Below are positions 31,928-42,788 of a stretch of DNA of 64,000 nucleotides, piece after piece; the first letter of the stretch is position 1; each line of letters begins with the position of its first letter. This DNA comes from Polyangiaceae bacterium (GTDB taxonomy: Bacteria > Myxococcota_A > Polyangia > Polyangiales > Polyangiaceae): NCBI GenBank assembly GCA_023150915.1, contig JAKLKA010000049.1, positions 1 through 64,000 on the forward strand, in the 5' to 3' direction. A program made the translations under genes and the position numbers. The notes under the pieces are model-generated. The model was not told the DNA's origin. It saw nothing but the letters and a program-made list of their open reading frames with translations, and made no database searches.

Positions 31928-33060
31928 GCTCGTTCGCGCAGCAAGAGCTGGCGCGGGTTTCGCCAGAGCTGCTGTCGATCCACACGCCCGGCCGGCGCGC
32001 GCCCGGGCCGACGGCCACCGAGCTGTGTCGCCGTGCGCTGGCCGAACCGGTGCAAGGCCCACCACTGGCAGCGGTCGCGACGGGCGCGCGGCGGATCGCC
32101 GTCGTCGTGAGCGACGAGACCCGGGACGAGCCCCGCCGAGAAATGCTCGACGCGTTGCGCGAGATCTTGCCCTGGGATCGCGTCACGCTGGTGGTTGCGG
32201 CCGGCACCCACCAGGCCACGGCGCGGGCCGTACCGCCCGAGCACCGAGACCGTCCGGTGGTCGTCCACGGGGCGGACTCGCGCGTGGTCGACCTGGGTCG
32301 TACGCCGCGCGGGACGCGCATCCGCTTGAACGCGGCGGTGGCCGAGGCCGATCTGGTCGTGGCCACAGGAAGAGTCCGGCCGCACTACTTTGCCGGGTTC
32401 TCGGCCGGCGCGAAGGCGATCTTTCCGGGGGTGGCGCTGGCCGAAGACGCGCTCGACAATCATCGACTCAAGGCCGACCCGAGCGCGATGCTCGGGCGGG
32501 TCGACGACAACCTGTGCCGGCTGGACATGGAGGCGGCGGCGAGCGCCGTTCCCGGCGCGACCTGTCTGCTCGACGTGCTGTGCGACGTCGAGGGCACGCC
32601 GGTCGCGGCTGCTGCCGGTGACCTCGTCGCCGCCCATCGTGCGCTGGTGCCGCTGGCGCTCGACGTGTTCTCGGTCCGTGCGCCGCGCTCGCCGGTGGTC
32701 GTCGTGGCCGACCGCCCTCCGGTCTCGAGCAGCCTGTACCAAGCCTCGAAGCTGGTGCCGCCGGCGGGCGCACTCTTGCAGGACGGCGGCGTCGTGATCC
32801 TCGTCGCCGATCTGGATCGGGGGACCGGGCCGCTGGAACGGGTGAACCGCGGCATCTTCGAGCTGGGCGTCCGGCACCAGCTCCCACCTCGGCACCGGGT
32901 GCTGCTGGTCAGTCGGCTTGCCGACGAGGTGGCCCGATGCACGTACGCCGAGCCGCGTGCGAGCCTTTGCGCTGCGCTGGACGAGGCGCTGGCTGCCACG
33001 GGCGCTCGGCGGGCGGTGGCGCTCTGGCGGGCAGGCGAGCTGCTCTCCGTTCCACAATGA
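31924..33060 (+). CDS. LarA-like (lactate racemase family) protein
   Basis: This 378-aa protein has the fold of LarA, a nickel-pincer-cofactor racemase/epimerase. It shows VSDETRD (65-ish), AAGTHQ with His96, and RPHYFAGFSAGAKAIFPGVA with His154 and Lys164, spaced ten apart as in LarA His174/Lys184. LarA-family members act on 2-hydroxy acids and related substrates. No larB/C/E homologues that make the nickel cofactor are in the window, so they would have to be elsewhere. The TTG start overlaps the preceding stop by four bases. The length is slightly shorter than LarA (about 420 aa). Confidence 0.82.
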   Translation: MSSFAQQELARVSPELLSIHTPGRRAPGPTATELCRRALAEPVQGPPLAAVATGARRIAVVVSDETRDEPRREMLDALREILPWDRVTLVVAAGTHQATARAVPPEHRDRPVVVHGADSRVVDLGRTPRGTRIRLNAAVAEADLVVATGRVRPHYFAGFSAGAKAIFPGVALAEDALDNHRLKADPSAMLGRVDDNLCRLDMEAAASAVPGATCLLDVLCDVEGTPVAAAAGDLVAAHRALVPLALDVFSVRAPRSPVVVVADRPPVSSSLYQASKLVPPAGALLQDGGVVILVADLDRGTGPLERVNRGIFELGVRHQLPPRHRVLLVSRLADEVARCTYAEPRASLCAALDEALAATGARRAVALWRAGELLSVPQ

Positions 33061-33151
33061 CGCGCCGCAGAAGCCGGGTGACCGGCCATTGGGCCATGAC
33101 GTGACCGCGCATTCGGGCTAGGTTCCACGTCCCCGCCCGGAGGCTGAGTCG

Positions 33152-35110
33152 ATGAGTGAGCAAAACGTCCGGATCACTGGACGAATCTTGTACCTGACCG
33201 AGGACGCGGAGCTGCTTGCCCGGCAGCTCGGGGGGGGGACCATCGATGACGGCGCGAAGCAAAAGCTGATCGACAACATCTCGACCGACGAGCTCACTCC
33301 GGGATGGGTTTGCTACTACTTCGACGAGACTCTGGCGCGCTATTGCCTGGTCGGGCTGCGCGGCGGCGTCATCGAGAAAGACTCGATCAAGAACGGTGGC
33401 TTTGGCGTGATCGTCAGCGGCCGTAGCAAGGGCTGCGGCTCGTCACGTGAGACCGCCCCTTACTCGGAGCTCAAGGCGGGGGTGCAGCTGGTCATCGCCG
33501 AGAACATCGAGAAGATCTACCGGCAGAATGCCCAGAACATCGGCCTGCTCACCTCGACCGACTTCACGTTGATCGACCGGATCGAGCGCGGCGAGACCAT
33601 CGCCATCTCGGAGTTCACCAAGGGGCTCGATCCGATCAGTGCGCAGATCGTCGAGTGCGGGGGGCTGTTTGCGTACAACCGCAAGCGCATGGCCGGCGAG
33701 ATCGCTCCGCCAGCGCTCGACACCCCCCGGCGCCCGATGAACCTGGCGGAGAAGATCATCGCTGCCCGCGCCATCGCCGACGCCCGCAGCGGCGTCTTGG
33801 GGGTCGCGTCGGTGCGCCCGGGCGACGCCCTCTTCGTGCGGACCGACGTGCGATTCAGCCACGAATACGTCACACCCATGGCCGAGTCGCTGTTCCGCGC
33901 GGGCTTTGGTGAGGGCGCCAAGGTGAGCGAGCCCGAGAGCGTCTTCACGTTCCGTGATCACCTGACCTTCTTGGACGTGGTGATGCCCGAGGCGCACAAG
34001 CAGATGGGGCTCGACGCCCAGGCGGCGTCGCTGGCGACCGTGCAAGAGTCGTTCAGCAAGAAGCACGGCATTCGCCTGTACGGCGAGGTGACCCGCGACG
34101 GCCGAACGGTGGGGAGCGAGGCCATCTGTCACAACAAGGTGATTGAAGAGCTGGCGCTCCCCGGGCAGGTCGTCGCCGGGACGGATTCGCACACCTGCAT
34201 GGGTGGCGCGCTCGGCTGTTTCGCGTTCGGCGTGGGTAGCACCGACATGGCCAACGCCTGGTTCACGCGCGACGTGCGGGTGAAAGTGCCCGAGACGGTG
34301 CGCTTCGTGCTCAGTGGCGAGCTGGGGCCGGGTGTGTGCGCCAAGGACGTGATGCTGCACATCTTGGCCATGGACCACTTCAAGACCGGGAAGGGCATCG
34401 GTCAGGTGCTCGAGTTCTCGGGCGAAGGCGTGAAGAAGATGTCGCTCGATGAGCGAGCCACGCTGACCAACATGGCGGTCGAGGCCGGAAGCTTCACCGG
34501 AATCATCGAGGCCGACGAGGTCGTCGTGGCCTATCTCACCGAGATGCGCGGCCTGCCTGCCGACGAGGTGCGGCAGCGGATCGTGCGCGCGGATCCCGAC
34601 GCCAGCTACGCTGCGAGCTTCGAGATCGACCTGGGAAAGGTGGTCTCGATGGTCGCGACCCCCGGCGACCCGCGCAACGGTGTGGCGCTCACCGACCTGG
34701 GCGAGGTGAAGATCCAGATCGCGTATGGCGGCTCGTGCACCGGCGGCAAGAAGGCCGACATGGACATGTACGCCGCAGTCCTCGAGCGCGCGCTCGCCCA
34801 GGGGCGCAAGGTGGCCGACGGCGTACAGCTGTACATCCAGTTCGGCTCGCAGCACATCCGGCAGTACGCCGAGCAGAAGGGCTACCTCGAGATCTTCCAG
34901 CGGGTCGGCGCGAACATCGTCGACCCGTCGTGCGGCGCCTGCATCCGTGCCGGCCCGGGCGTCTCGTTCCGACCCGACGAGGTCACGGTCAGCGCCATCA
35001 ACCGCAACTTCCCGGGGCGCAGCGGGCCGGGTCAGGTCTACCTGGCGAGCCCGTGGGTCGTCGCGGCCAGCGCCATTGCCGGCAAGATCGTCGCCCCCGA
35101 ACAAATCTGA
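33152..35110 (+). CDS. aconitase-family hydratase, swivel domain first
   Basis: This 652-aa protein has two parts. Residues about 1-180 form the LeuD-like swivel domain, with GRSKGCGSSRETAPYSE. Residues 200-652 form the LeuC-like catalytic domains, with TDSHTCMGGALGCFAFGVG, the cluster Cys in GGSCTGGKKADMD and in VDPSCGACIRAGPG, and the substrate-binding INRNFPGRSG. This domain order is the one of AcnB, but the N-terminal HEAT-like domain of AcnB is missing. It would carry a [4Fe-4S] cluster and interconvert a hydroxy-tricarboxylic acid with its unsaturated form (citrate/isocitrate or homologues). The RBS GGAGG is eleven bases upstream. The exact substrate cannot be read. Confidence 0.9.
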   Translation: MSEQNVRITGRILYLTEDAELLARQLGGGTIDDGAKQKLIDNISTDELTPGWVCYYFDETLARYCLVGLRGGVIEKDSIKNGGFGVIVSGRSKGCGSSRETAPYSELKAGVQLVIAENIEKIYRQNAQNIGLLTSTDFTLIDRIERGETIAISEFTKGLDPISAQIVECGGLFAYNRKRMAGEIAPPALDTPRRPMNLAEKIIAARAIADARSGVLGVASVRPGDALFVRTDVRFSHEYVTPMAESLFRAGFGEGAKVSEPESVFTFRDHLTFLDVVMPEAHKQMGLDAQAASLATVQESFSKKHGIRLYGEVTRDGRTVGSEAICHNKVIEELALPGQVVAGTDSHTCMGGALGCFAFGVGSTDMANAWFTRDVRVKVPETVRFVLSGELGPGVCAKDVMLHILAMDHFKTGKGIGQVLEFSGEGVKKMSLDERATLTNMAVEAGSFTGIIEADEVVVAYLTEMRGLPADEVRQRIVRADPDASYAASFEIDLGKVVSMVATPGDPRNGVALTDLGEVKIQIAYGGSCTGGKKADMDMYAAVLERALAQGRKVADGVQLYIQFGSQHIRQYAEQKGYLEIFQRVGANIVDPSCGACIRAGPGVSFRPDEVTVSAINRNFPGRSGPGQVYLASPWVVAASAIAGKIVAPEQI

Positions 35111-35114
35111 TCCG

Positions 35115-35660
35115 GTGCCCGCTTCATCCCAGTACCAAGTCGGCCCCGAGATCGTCGTCACCCTCAGCTACGAGGTGTTCGACGCCGACGGCGAGCTCGT
35201 CGGTGGCAGCGACGGCCCCTGCAGTGTCGTGTTCGGCTTCGGTGAGCTCTTGGCGCAGGTGGAGCGAGCCGTCGAAGGCGCGGTGCCAGGCGAGTCGCGG
35301 ACCGTGCGCCTGTCGGCCCAGCAGGCCTTCGGCGAGCGCGACCCCAAGGCGGTGATCGAGTTCGACCGGGCAGAGTTCCCCGCCGACGTGGCGCCCGGCG
35401 ACAGCTTCGAGGCAGAGGGAGAAGGCGGTGACGTCGTGGTCCTCACCGTGCTCGACGTCACACCGGACGCCGTGGTGGTCGACCAGAATCACCCGCTGGC
35501 CGGGCAGCCGCTGCGGGTCGAGGTGCAGGTGCTCGAGACCCGCCCCGCCACCGCCGACGAGCTGACGGCGGCGGCAGCCGAGCTCGAGGAGCCGGCCGAT
35601 ACCGCCGACTCCCAGCTGATTGTCGCCGAGCGCTTGCTTCGTGGCCCCACCCAGCGCTAG
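35115..35660 (+). CDS. FKBP-type peptidyl-prolyl isomerase (SlyD-like)
   Basis: This 181-aa protein starts with EIVVTLSYEVFDADGELV, then VVFGFGELLAQVERAVEGAVPGE and VRLSAQQAFGERD, which match the FKBP core of SlyD-type isomerases, followed by an IF-loop-like insert and NHPLAGQPLRVEVQVLE. It catalyses cis/trans proline isomerisation and chaperones proteins in the cytoplasm. The C-terminus is acidic and lacks SlyD's His/Cys metal tail. The GTG at 35115 follows the aconitase stop by four bases, so the two are probably co-translated. Confidence 0.88.
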   Translation: MPASSQYQVGPEIVVTLSYEVFDADGELVGGSDGPCSVVFGFGELLAQVERAVEGAVPGESRTVRLSAQQAFGERDPKAVIEFDRAEFPADVAPGDSFEAEGEGGDVVVLTVLDVTPDAVVVDQNHPLAGQPLRVEVQVLETRPATADELTAAAAELEEPADTADSQLIVAERLLRGPTQR

Positions 35661-35723
35661 GAAACCGTCGCCCGAGCGCCGACGGACCCACTCCCCCCGA
35701 CGCGCCGCGTGGAGACCATCACG

Positions 35724-35924
35724 ATGCCCAATTCCGAGCTCTTCAAGTACGACATCCGGATTCGCGAGCGCCTGCTGCGCCGAGGTCTCGTGACCGAGGC
35801 CGAAGTGAACAAGCACCTGGACGGCCTGGCCGACGTCGAAGCCAAGGGCGAGATCTTGGTTCAGCACCAGCCGGCCTTGGGCTATGGCGACGACGACGAC
35901 GAGGACGACGAGGAGGCTTCGTGA
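35724..35924 (+). CDS. small acidic-tail protein, 66 aa
   Basis: The ATG at 35724 was preferred over an in-frame GTG at 35709 because GGAG lies nine bases before the ATG. The product starts with a helical, charged region (FKYDIRIRERLLRRGLVTEAEVNKHLDGL split here as RERLLRRGLVTEAEV) and ends with GYGDDDDEDDEEAS. It is coupled to the DUF1844-type gene by a GTGA overlap. No known domain; the helical segment could be a short interaction motif. Confidence 0.6.
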   Translation: MPNSELFKYDIRIRERLLRRGLVTEAEVNKHLDGLADVEAKGEILVQHQPALGYGDDDDEDDEEAS

Positions 35925-36271
35925 GCGCCGACGGGGTGGACGGGCCGAGCAGCGGTCAGCAGCGCGACGCCCAAGAGGCGTTCGACGCGGCGAACCAGGA
36001 GAGTGCGCGCACACGCGAGCAACTGCCCCCCGTCGACTTCGTCACGTTCGTGCTCTCGCTCTACCATTCCGCGCGCATGCACCTGGGTGACGCGCCCGGC
36101 CCCGAAGGGGCCACGGTCGTGGAGCTGCCGCTCGCGCGCCAGACCATCGATCTGATCGGGCTGATGCAAGAGAAGACCCACGGCAATCTCAGTGGCGAGG
36201 AAGAGCGCATCGTCGAGCAGGCGCTGTACGACCTGCGGATGCGCTACGTCGAGGTCGCGAAGTCGAAGTGA
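35921..36271 (+). CDS. DUF1844-family protein
   Basis: This 116-aa protein has the DUF1844 core: VDFVTFVLSLYHSARMHLGD, ELPLARQTIDLIGLMQEKT, GNLSGEEERIVEQALYDLRMRY (shown in parts). DUF1844 proteins are widespread in delta-proteobacteria and are of unknown function. Its GTG start and stop overlap both neighbours (GTGA), so it is part of a chain ending in the HtrA-type protease. Confidence 0.82.
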   Translation: MSADGVDGPSSGQQRDAQEAFDAANQESARTREQLPPVDFVTFVLSLYHSARMHLGDAPGPEGATVVELPLARQTIDLIGLMQEKTHGNLSGEEERIVEQALYDLRMRYVEVAKSK

Positions 36272-37419
36272 GAGCCGCCACCGTCATCGCGCTCTGCCTG
36301 CCGCTCTTGGTCGGCTGTCGGCGTACCAGCTCGACCGGCACCGACGCCGGGTCGCCGGCGTCGGCGAGTACCCCGACGGTGGCTCCACCGCCCACCAGCC
36401 CGCTGCCCGTTGCCCCACCGCTCGAGGCACCGAAGAGCTTCGCGGATCTGGCGGCCAAGGCCGACCCCGCGGTGGCGTTCGTCAAGACGCTGCAAGAGCA
36501 AGAGGGGCGCACCGGGCGGCGCCGGGTGATCGGTGAGGGGCTGGGCAGCGGGTTCGTCTACGACCCGAGCGGGCTCATTTTGACCAACAACCACGTGATC
36601 AAGGACGCGACCGACATTCGCGTCATCGTCCAGAAGAAGGAGCTGAAGGCCAGCGTGGTGGGGCGCGACGCGCCCACCGACATCGCCGTGCTGCGCGTCG
36701 AGTCGAAGGATTTGGCGCACCTTCCACTGGGGGATTCGGATGCTTCCCGGGTGGGCGACTGGGTCGTCGCCATCGGCAACCCGTTCGGCCTGGCGCACAC
36801 CGTCTCGGCGGGCATCGTGTCCGCGAAGGGGCGAACCGGGTCGGACGTACGCGGGCTGGGCGACGGCTCGGGGTACTACAACTTCATCCAGACCGATGCC
36901 GCCATCAACCAGGGCAACAGCGGCGGCCCGCTGCTGGACCTGGGCGGGCGGGTGGTCGGGATCAACACGGCGATCCGAGCCAACGCCAACAGCATTGGCT
37001 TCGCCATCCCGATCAACATGGTCAAAGAGCTCTTGCCGCGCTTGATCAAGGACGGGAAAGTCATCCGGAGCGCCATCGGGATCCGCGTCTCGTCACTGGT
37101 CGACGAAGACACCCTGCGGCTCGGGCTGGGCGACGGCGCCGGTGCGCTCGTTCGTTCAGTGGTGCCGGGCGGGCCCGCCGACAAGGCCGGGGTCCAGGTC
37201 GACGACGTGATCACCGCGTTCGAGGGCGAGCCGGTACCGGGCCCGGAGAAGCTGCGCTGGTCCGCCAGCCTGGCCGGGGTCGGCAAGGCAGTGACCGTGC
37301 GCATCAATCGGGGGAAGCGGACCCTGGACCTGAAAGTCACGCTCGCCGAGCTGCCCGATCAGGCGCAGGCCGCCGAAGAGCCCGAGCCGACGCCGGGGCT
37401 TCCGCCCGGGCACCCCTAG
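36268..37419 (+). CDS. HtrA/DegP-family serine protease, lipoprotein
   Basis: This 383-aa protein starts with a short lipoprotein signal (TVIALCLPLLVGC) and a Pro/Ser linker. The trypsin-like protease domain (about residues 55-260) has the triad: His in TNNHVIK, Asp in TDIAVLR, Ser in NQGNSGGP. A single PDZ domain follows (about 275-365; SVVPGGPADKAGVQVDDVI). It would degrade or refold damaged periplasmic/envelope proteins. The GTG start overlaps the DUF1844-type stop (GTGA). An ECF-type sigma factor gene starts 58 bases downstream, which often goes with envelope stress, but no direct regulatory link is visible. Confidence 0.93.
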   Translation: MRAATVIALCLPLLVGCRRTSSTGTDAGSPASASTPTVAPPPTSPLPVAPPLEAPKSFADLAAKADPAVAFVKTLQEQEGRTGRRRVIGEGLGSGFVYDPSGLILTNNHVIKDATDIRVIVQKKELKASVVGRDAPTDIAVLRVESKDLAHLPLGDSDASRVGDWVVAIGNPFGLAHTVSAGIVSAKGRTGSDVRGLGDGSGYYNFIQTDAAINQGNSGGPLLDLGGRVVGINTAIRANANSIGFAIPINMVKELLPRLIKDGKVIRSAIGIRVSSLVDEDTLRLGLGDGAGALVRSVVPGGPADKAGVQVDDVITAFEGEPVPGPEKLRWSASLAGVGKAVTVRINRGKRTLDLKVTLAELPDQAQAAEEPEPTPGLPPGHP

Positions 37420-37425
37420 AATTCG

Positions 37426-37445
37426 CCCTGGCCTTTCGGCCGGGG
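37426..37445 (+). terminator. stem-loop after the htrA-type gene
   Basis: An eight-base-pair stem (one G-T pair) with a four-base loop, ccctggcc/tttc/ggccgggg, lies directly after the htrA-type stop at 37419. It lacks a T-run, so it may be a weak or factor-assisted terminator or mark an mRNA end. It separates the protease gene from the sigma factor gene. Confidence 0.35.
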
Positions 37446-37477
37446 GCACCCCGCTTGCAACGGGCGTAGAGTGAACC

Positions 37478-38289
<812 letters not shown>

Positions 38290-38293
<4 letters not shown>

Positions 38294-38901
38294 GCCGGCA
38301 CCGCGACCTGATGCGCGCGTACGACGGGGAGCTGACCCCGGAGGAGGCCGCCGAGCTCGAGCGTTCACTGTCGGATGAAGACCGCCGAGTGCTCGCCGGG
38401 CTCGAACAAGTGGGCGATGTGGTCCGCGCCTGCGAGCCCGAGGCGGTGGCGCGCTTCGCGGGCGTCGCGGATCAAGTGATGGCGGCGCTGGGTGAGTCGG
38501 ACGTTGCCGATTCTTCTGGGCCCGAAGTGGTGGTCGACCGCGGGCCGGCGCGGCCGGTGCGAAAGCGTGCGACCAGCATGCCGGTGGTGGTCGCCGGGCT
38601 TTCGCTGGCCATTGCGGCGGCGGTGGCGCTCTGGGTGACCACCCCGAAGGCCCCCGCACCGAGTGCTCCCGCGCCGCTCGGCGCGAGCTTTACGTCCCCG
38701 ACCGTGCCGGTGAGCCCCAGCGCGCCGACCGAATCGCTGCTCGAACCCCCGGACGAAGACGCCGATCTGGCGGCCACGATCGAAGCCGTGGACTTCGGTA
38801 ACCAGCCGGGCTCGATCTTCATGGTTCCGGCGGGCGACGAGAGCACGCCTGTGGTGTGGTTGGAGGACGAGCCGGCGGGCGCTAGGATGGAGCCGCTATG
38901 A
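38290..38901 (+). CDS. putative anti-sigma factor, single transmembrane
   Basis: This 203-aa protein starts with an acidic helical region (YDGELTPEEAAELERSLS and DEDRRVLAGLEQVGDVVR) of the size and type found at the N-terminus of anti-sigma factors. There is a transmembrane helix at about 98-117 (VVVAGLSLAIAAAVALWV) and a Pro/Ser-rich periplasmic tail ending WLEDEPAGARMEPL. It lacks the HxxxCxxC zinc motif of ZAS anti-sigma factors. The assignment comes mainly from GTGA coupling to the sigma gene. The stop overlaps the next gene start (ATGA). Confidence 0.65.
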
Positions 38902-39431
38902 GAGCTCGCTGCTGGTTCTTGCTCGTGCCGGCGCTCTTGCTCGCGCTGCCCGCGGTCGCCGAAGGCAACAAGGGTGGGAAGGCGCCTCCGGCCCGAACCG
39001 AGAAACCGAAGGACCCGAAGGCGAAGGACGAGAAACGGCCCGCAGAGGTCGAGCTCGCCACCGAGGTGATGGTGCTCCACGCCACCAACTCGGGCAAAGG
39101 CATCGACTCGGCCATTGGCAAGATGCCCGAGCTGAAGAAGCCGCCGTTTTCCTCGTACGACAGCTACGCGCTGCTCTCGAAGACGCGCCTGCCGCTGTCC
39201 AAAGACGACAAGACCATGACCCTGCCCAACGGCAGGGTGCTCAAGACCAAGCTGCTCGAGGTGATGCCCGACAAGGATCACCTGCGGATCAGCGCGAGCA
39301 TCAACCAGCCAAAGGGCAAGACGTTCTTGCCCCTGCTCGAGGTGAAGGCGAAGGTCGGCCAGGCCTTCATCGTGGCCGGGCAGAGCTACAAAGGCGGGAT
39401 CTTGGTGCTGGTGATCCGCGTGGTGAAGTGA
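38898..39431 (+). CDS. exported hypothetical protein in the sigma operon
   Basis: This 177-aa protein starts with a signal peptide (CWFLLVPALLLALPAVA, cleavage at AVA-EG) followed by a Lys/Pro-rich linker and a beta-rich domain (ELATEVMVLHATNSGKGIDS, RVLKTKLLEVMPDKDHLRIS). No Cys is at the cleavage site, so it is soluble periplasmic or secreted, not a lipoprotein. The ATG overlaps the putative anti-sigma stop, so it is the third coupled gene; it might be the periplasmic signal input or target of that switch. No domain recognised. Confidence 0.6.
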   Translation: MRARCWFLLVPALLLALPAVAEGNKGGKAPPARTEKPKDPKAKDEKRPAEVELATEVMVLHATNSGKGIDSAIGKMPELKKPPFSSYDSYALLSKTRLPLSKDDKTMTLPNGRVLKTKLLEVMPDKDHLRISASINQPKGKTFLPLLEVKAKVGQAFIVAGQSYKGGILVLVIRVVK

Positions 39432-39437
39432 GGCGCG

Positions 39438-40699
<1,262 letters not shown>

Positions 40700-40703
<4 letters not shown>

Positions 40704-42718
40704 CGGCCCATCCGCCCCTCGCCGGGCTCTTCCGTGGCCTTCTCGAGATCCAAGATCTTGGCCGCGCCCACGTAGCTCTTGGTTTCGTACCTGGTGATCT
40801 TTCCGATCTTGCGCACGATCTCGGCCATGCGCTCGGCCTCGGACATGATCACCTCGGCGGCCTTGCTCTGGCTCGAGCCTGGTTCCAACCCGCGGCGCAA
40901 GAGCTCGGCGTAGCCAATCACGCTGGTCAGCGGCTGGTTCAGCTCGTGGGCGGCCGCGCCGGCTAGCTCGGCCACGAACGCGGTCTTCTCGCGCAGGCGC
41001 AGCTCGTCTTGCGCCCGGTTCAGGCGCGCCTCCATCCGAAGACGATCACGGATGTCGGTGAAGACGCCCACCGAGCCCACGGCCTTGCCGTCTTCCACGA
41101 TCAGCGCCGCCGAGAGCGTGACCGGGATCAGCTCGCCGGTGGCGCTGATCATGTCCACCCGGCAGTCCTCGAGCCGGCCCGGGCCGCTCACGTTCGGATC
41201 GCGGATCTTGCGCATGATCTCCCGGGCCACCCCCGGGGGGTAGAGCGTCTCGACGTTCTTCTTGCCCACCACCTCCCCGGGGGAAAACCCGAAAATGCGC
41301 GACGCGGCGCGATTGAAGAGCAAGAGCGTGCCCTTCATGTCGGCCGTCACGATGCCGTCCACCGAGCTCTCGATCACCCGCTCGAGGAACTCTTTGGTCT
41401 GCTTGAGCTCGATGGCCGTGCTGCGCTCTTCGGTGACGTCGCGGAACGAGAAGACCACCGAGTCGTCTTCGTGCAACACCGAGCTGAAGCTGACGCTGGC
41501 GGTGATCGCGGTGCCTGACCGCGTGCCGAGCTGAATGTCGATTCCGCGGGGGAACTCGCCGCGAGTGAAGCCGGCGAGCAGGCGGTCGGCACGGCTGGGA
41601 TCCTCGGCCAACAGGTCGCGAAATGCCCGAGCCATCAGCTCGCTCTCTTCGAACCCGAGGATCTCGCGAGCCCGCGGGTTCGCGAACACCACGCGCCCAG
41701 AGCGGTCGATGACCACCATGCCGTCGGCGGCGCTCTCGAAGATGTCGGCGTAGCGCTGGAACAGCCGCACGCGACGCTCGGCCTCGACGCGAGCGAAGGC
41801 GCTCTGCATCGACTCGTCGCGTAACAACTTGAGAATGCGCGCATTGCGCAGCGCAATGGCGGTGGCGTTGGCGACGGTGTGGACCAAAGAAATTTCGTGG
41901 TCCGCGAACGCGGCCGCCCCGCGTGAGCGCAAGAAGATCACGCCCATCGGCCGCTTTTCGTGGGTGATCGGCACGAGCGCCAGCGAGGCGAACCCCAGCC
42001 CGGGCTCGGCCTGACGCACGACTTCCAGCAGTGGGTGCCGGTTGACGTCGCGGATCACCAAGGTGCTTCCGGTCCGAAGCACCTCGCGGATCTCCGGGTA
42101 CTTGCTCAGCTCGATGGTCAGGTCGCGCATCTGTTCGTCGTCGCTCGAGGCGACGACGTGACCCATGGTTTCGTCCTCCGAGACCAGGACGATGCTGCAC
42201 CGATCGACGCTTGCGACTTCGGCGACCCGCCGCACGACCGTGAACAAGATGTGACGGATGTTGAGCGTAGAGGCCAGCGCCTGGGTCAGCTCGAGCACCG
42301 TCTGCGAATCGCGCTCGCGACGACTCAGGCGCTCCACGTATTCGCGCATGCGCAGCTGCCCACGAATGCGCGCCACGAGCTCGGCCGGGCGGAACGGCTT
42401 GTGGACGTAGTCATCGGCACCCGAGGCGAAGACGGCCCGGATTTCGTCGTCCGAGTCGAGGGCGGTCAAGACCAGCACGGGCGTGTCGGCGATGCCTTCC
42501 TTCTCGCGGATCTGCCTGAGCACCTCGAAGCCGTCGGGTGCGGGCATCACCAGGTCGAGCAAGACCAGGGACGGCGCGTGCTGTTCGAGCCAGGCCAGGG
42601 CCTCTTGGCCCGACCCCACCGCGTGGCTCGCGAGGCCCGAGGCGCTCAGGGTCTCGGTCAGGACTCGGCGGCTCACCGCGTCGTCGTCCACCACGAGGAT
42701 CGGAGCCAGCTCGGCCAC
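40700..42718 (-). CDS. receiver-GAF-PAS-PAS-HisKA protein lacking an ATPase domain
   Basis: This 672-aa protein has a receiver domain (PILVVDDDAVSRR, phospho-acceptor Asp in VLLDLVMP, Lys in YVHKPFRP), a GAF domain, two PAS domains (MVVIDRSGRVVFANPRAREI; IVTADMKGTLLLFNRAASRI), and a final HisKA-type segment AGAAAHELNQPLTSVIGYAE. It ends only about 65 residues after that His, with no N, G1, F or G2 boxes. The receiver and His would be passive acceptors unless a partner kinase supplies ATP; the coupled downstream kinase (ATGA overlap) is the obvious candidate. The start is uncertain: GTG 42718 gives MAELAPILVV; the frame opens to ATG 42790, which overlaps the divergent gene. Confidence 0.88.
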
Positions 42719-42751
42719 TTCTCGGGAATGTACCACGCCGGCTGCGGCACT

Positions 42752-42780
42752 CTGAAAAGGGCCGCCACTTTCGCTATAGT
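42752..42780 (+). promoter_or_regulatory. promoter-like hexamers, leaderless candidate
   Basis: A -35-like CTGAAA (42752-42757) and -10-like TATAGT (42775-42780) are spaced by 17 bases, close to the sigma-70 optimum. The ATG of the small membrane protein gene lies at 42789, about where transcription would start, so the message would be leaderless or nearly so. The score is moderate (4/6 and 5/6 matches). Confidence 0.45.
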
Positions 42781-42788
42781 TGGCGGGC

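Noticed and set aside
35709-35723. Upstream GTG as start of the 66-aa acidic-tail protein
   Set aside because: It would place the GGAG ribosome site inside the coding region; the ATG at 35724 fits better.
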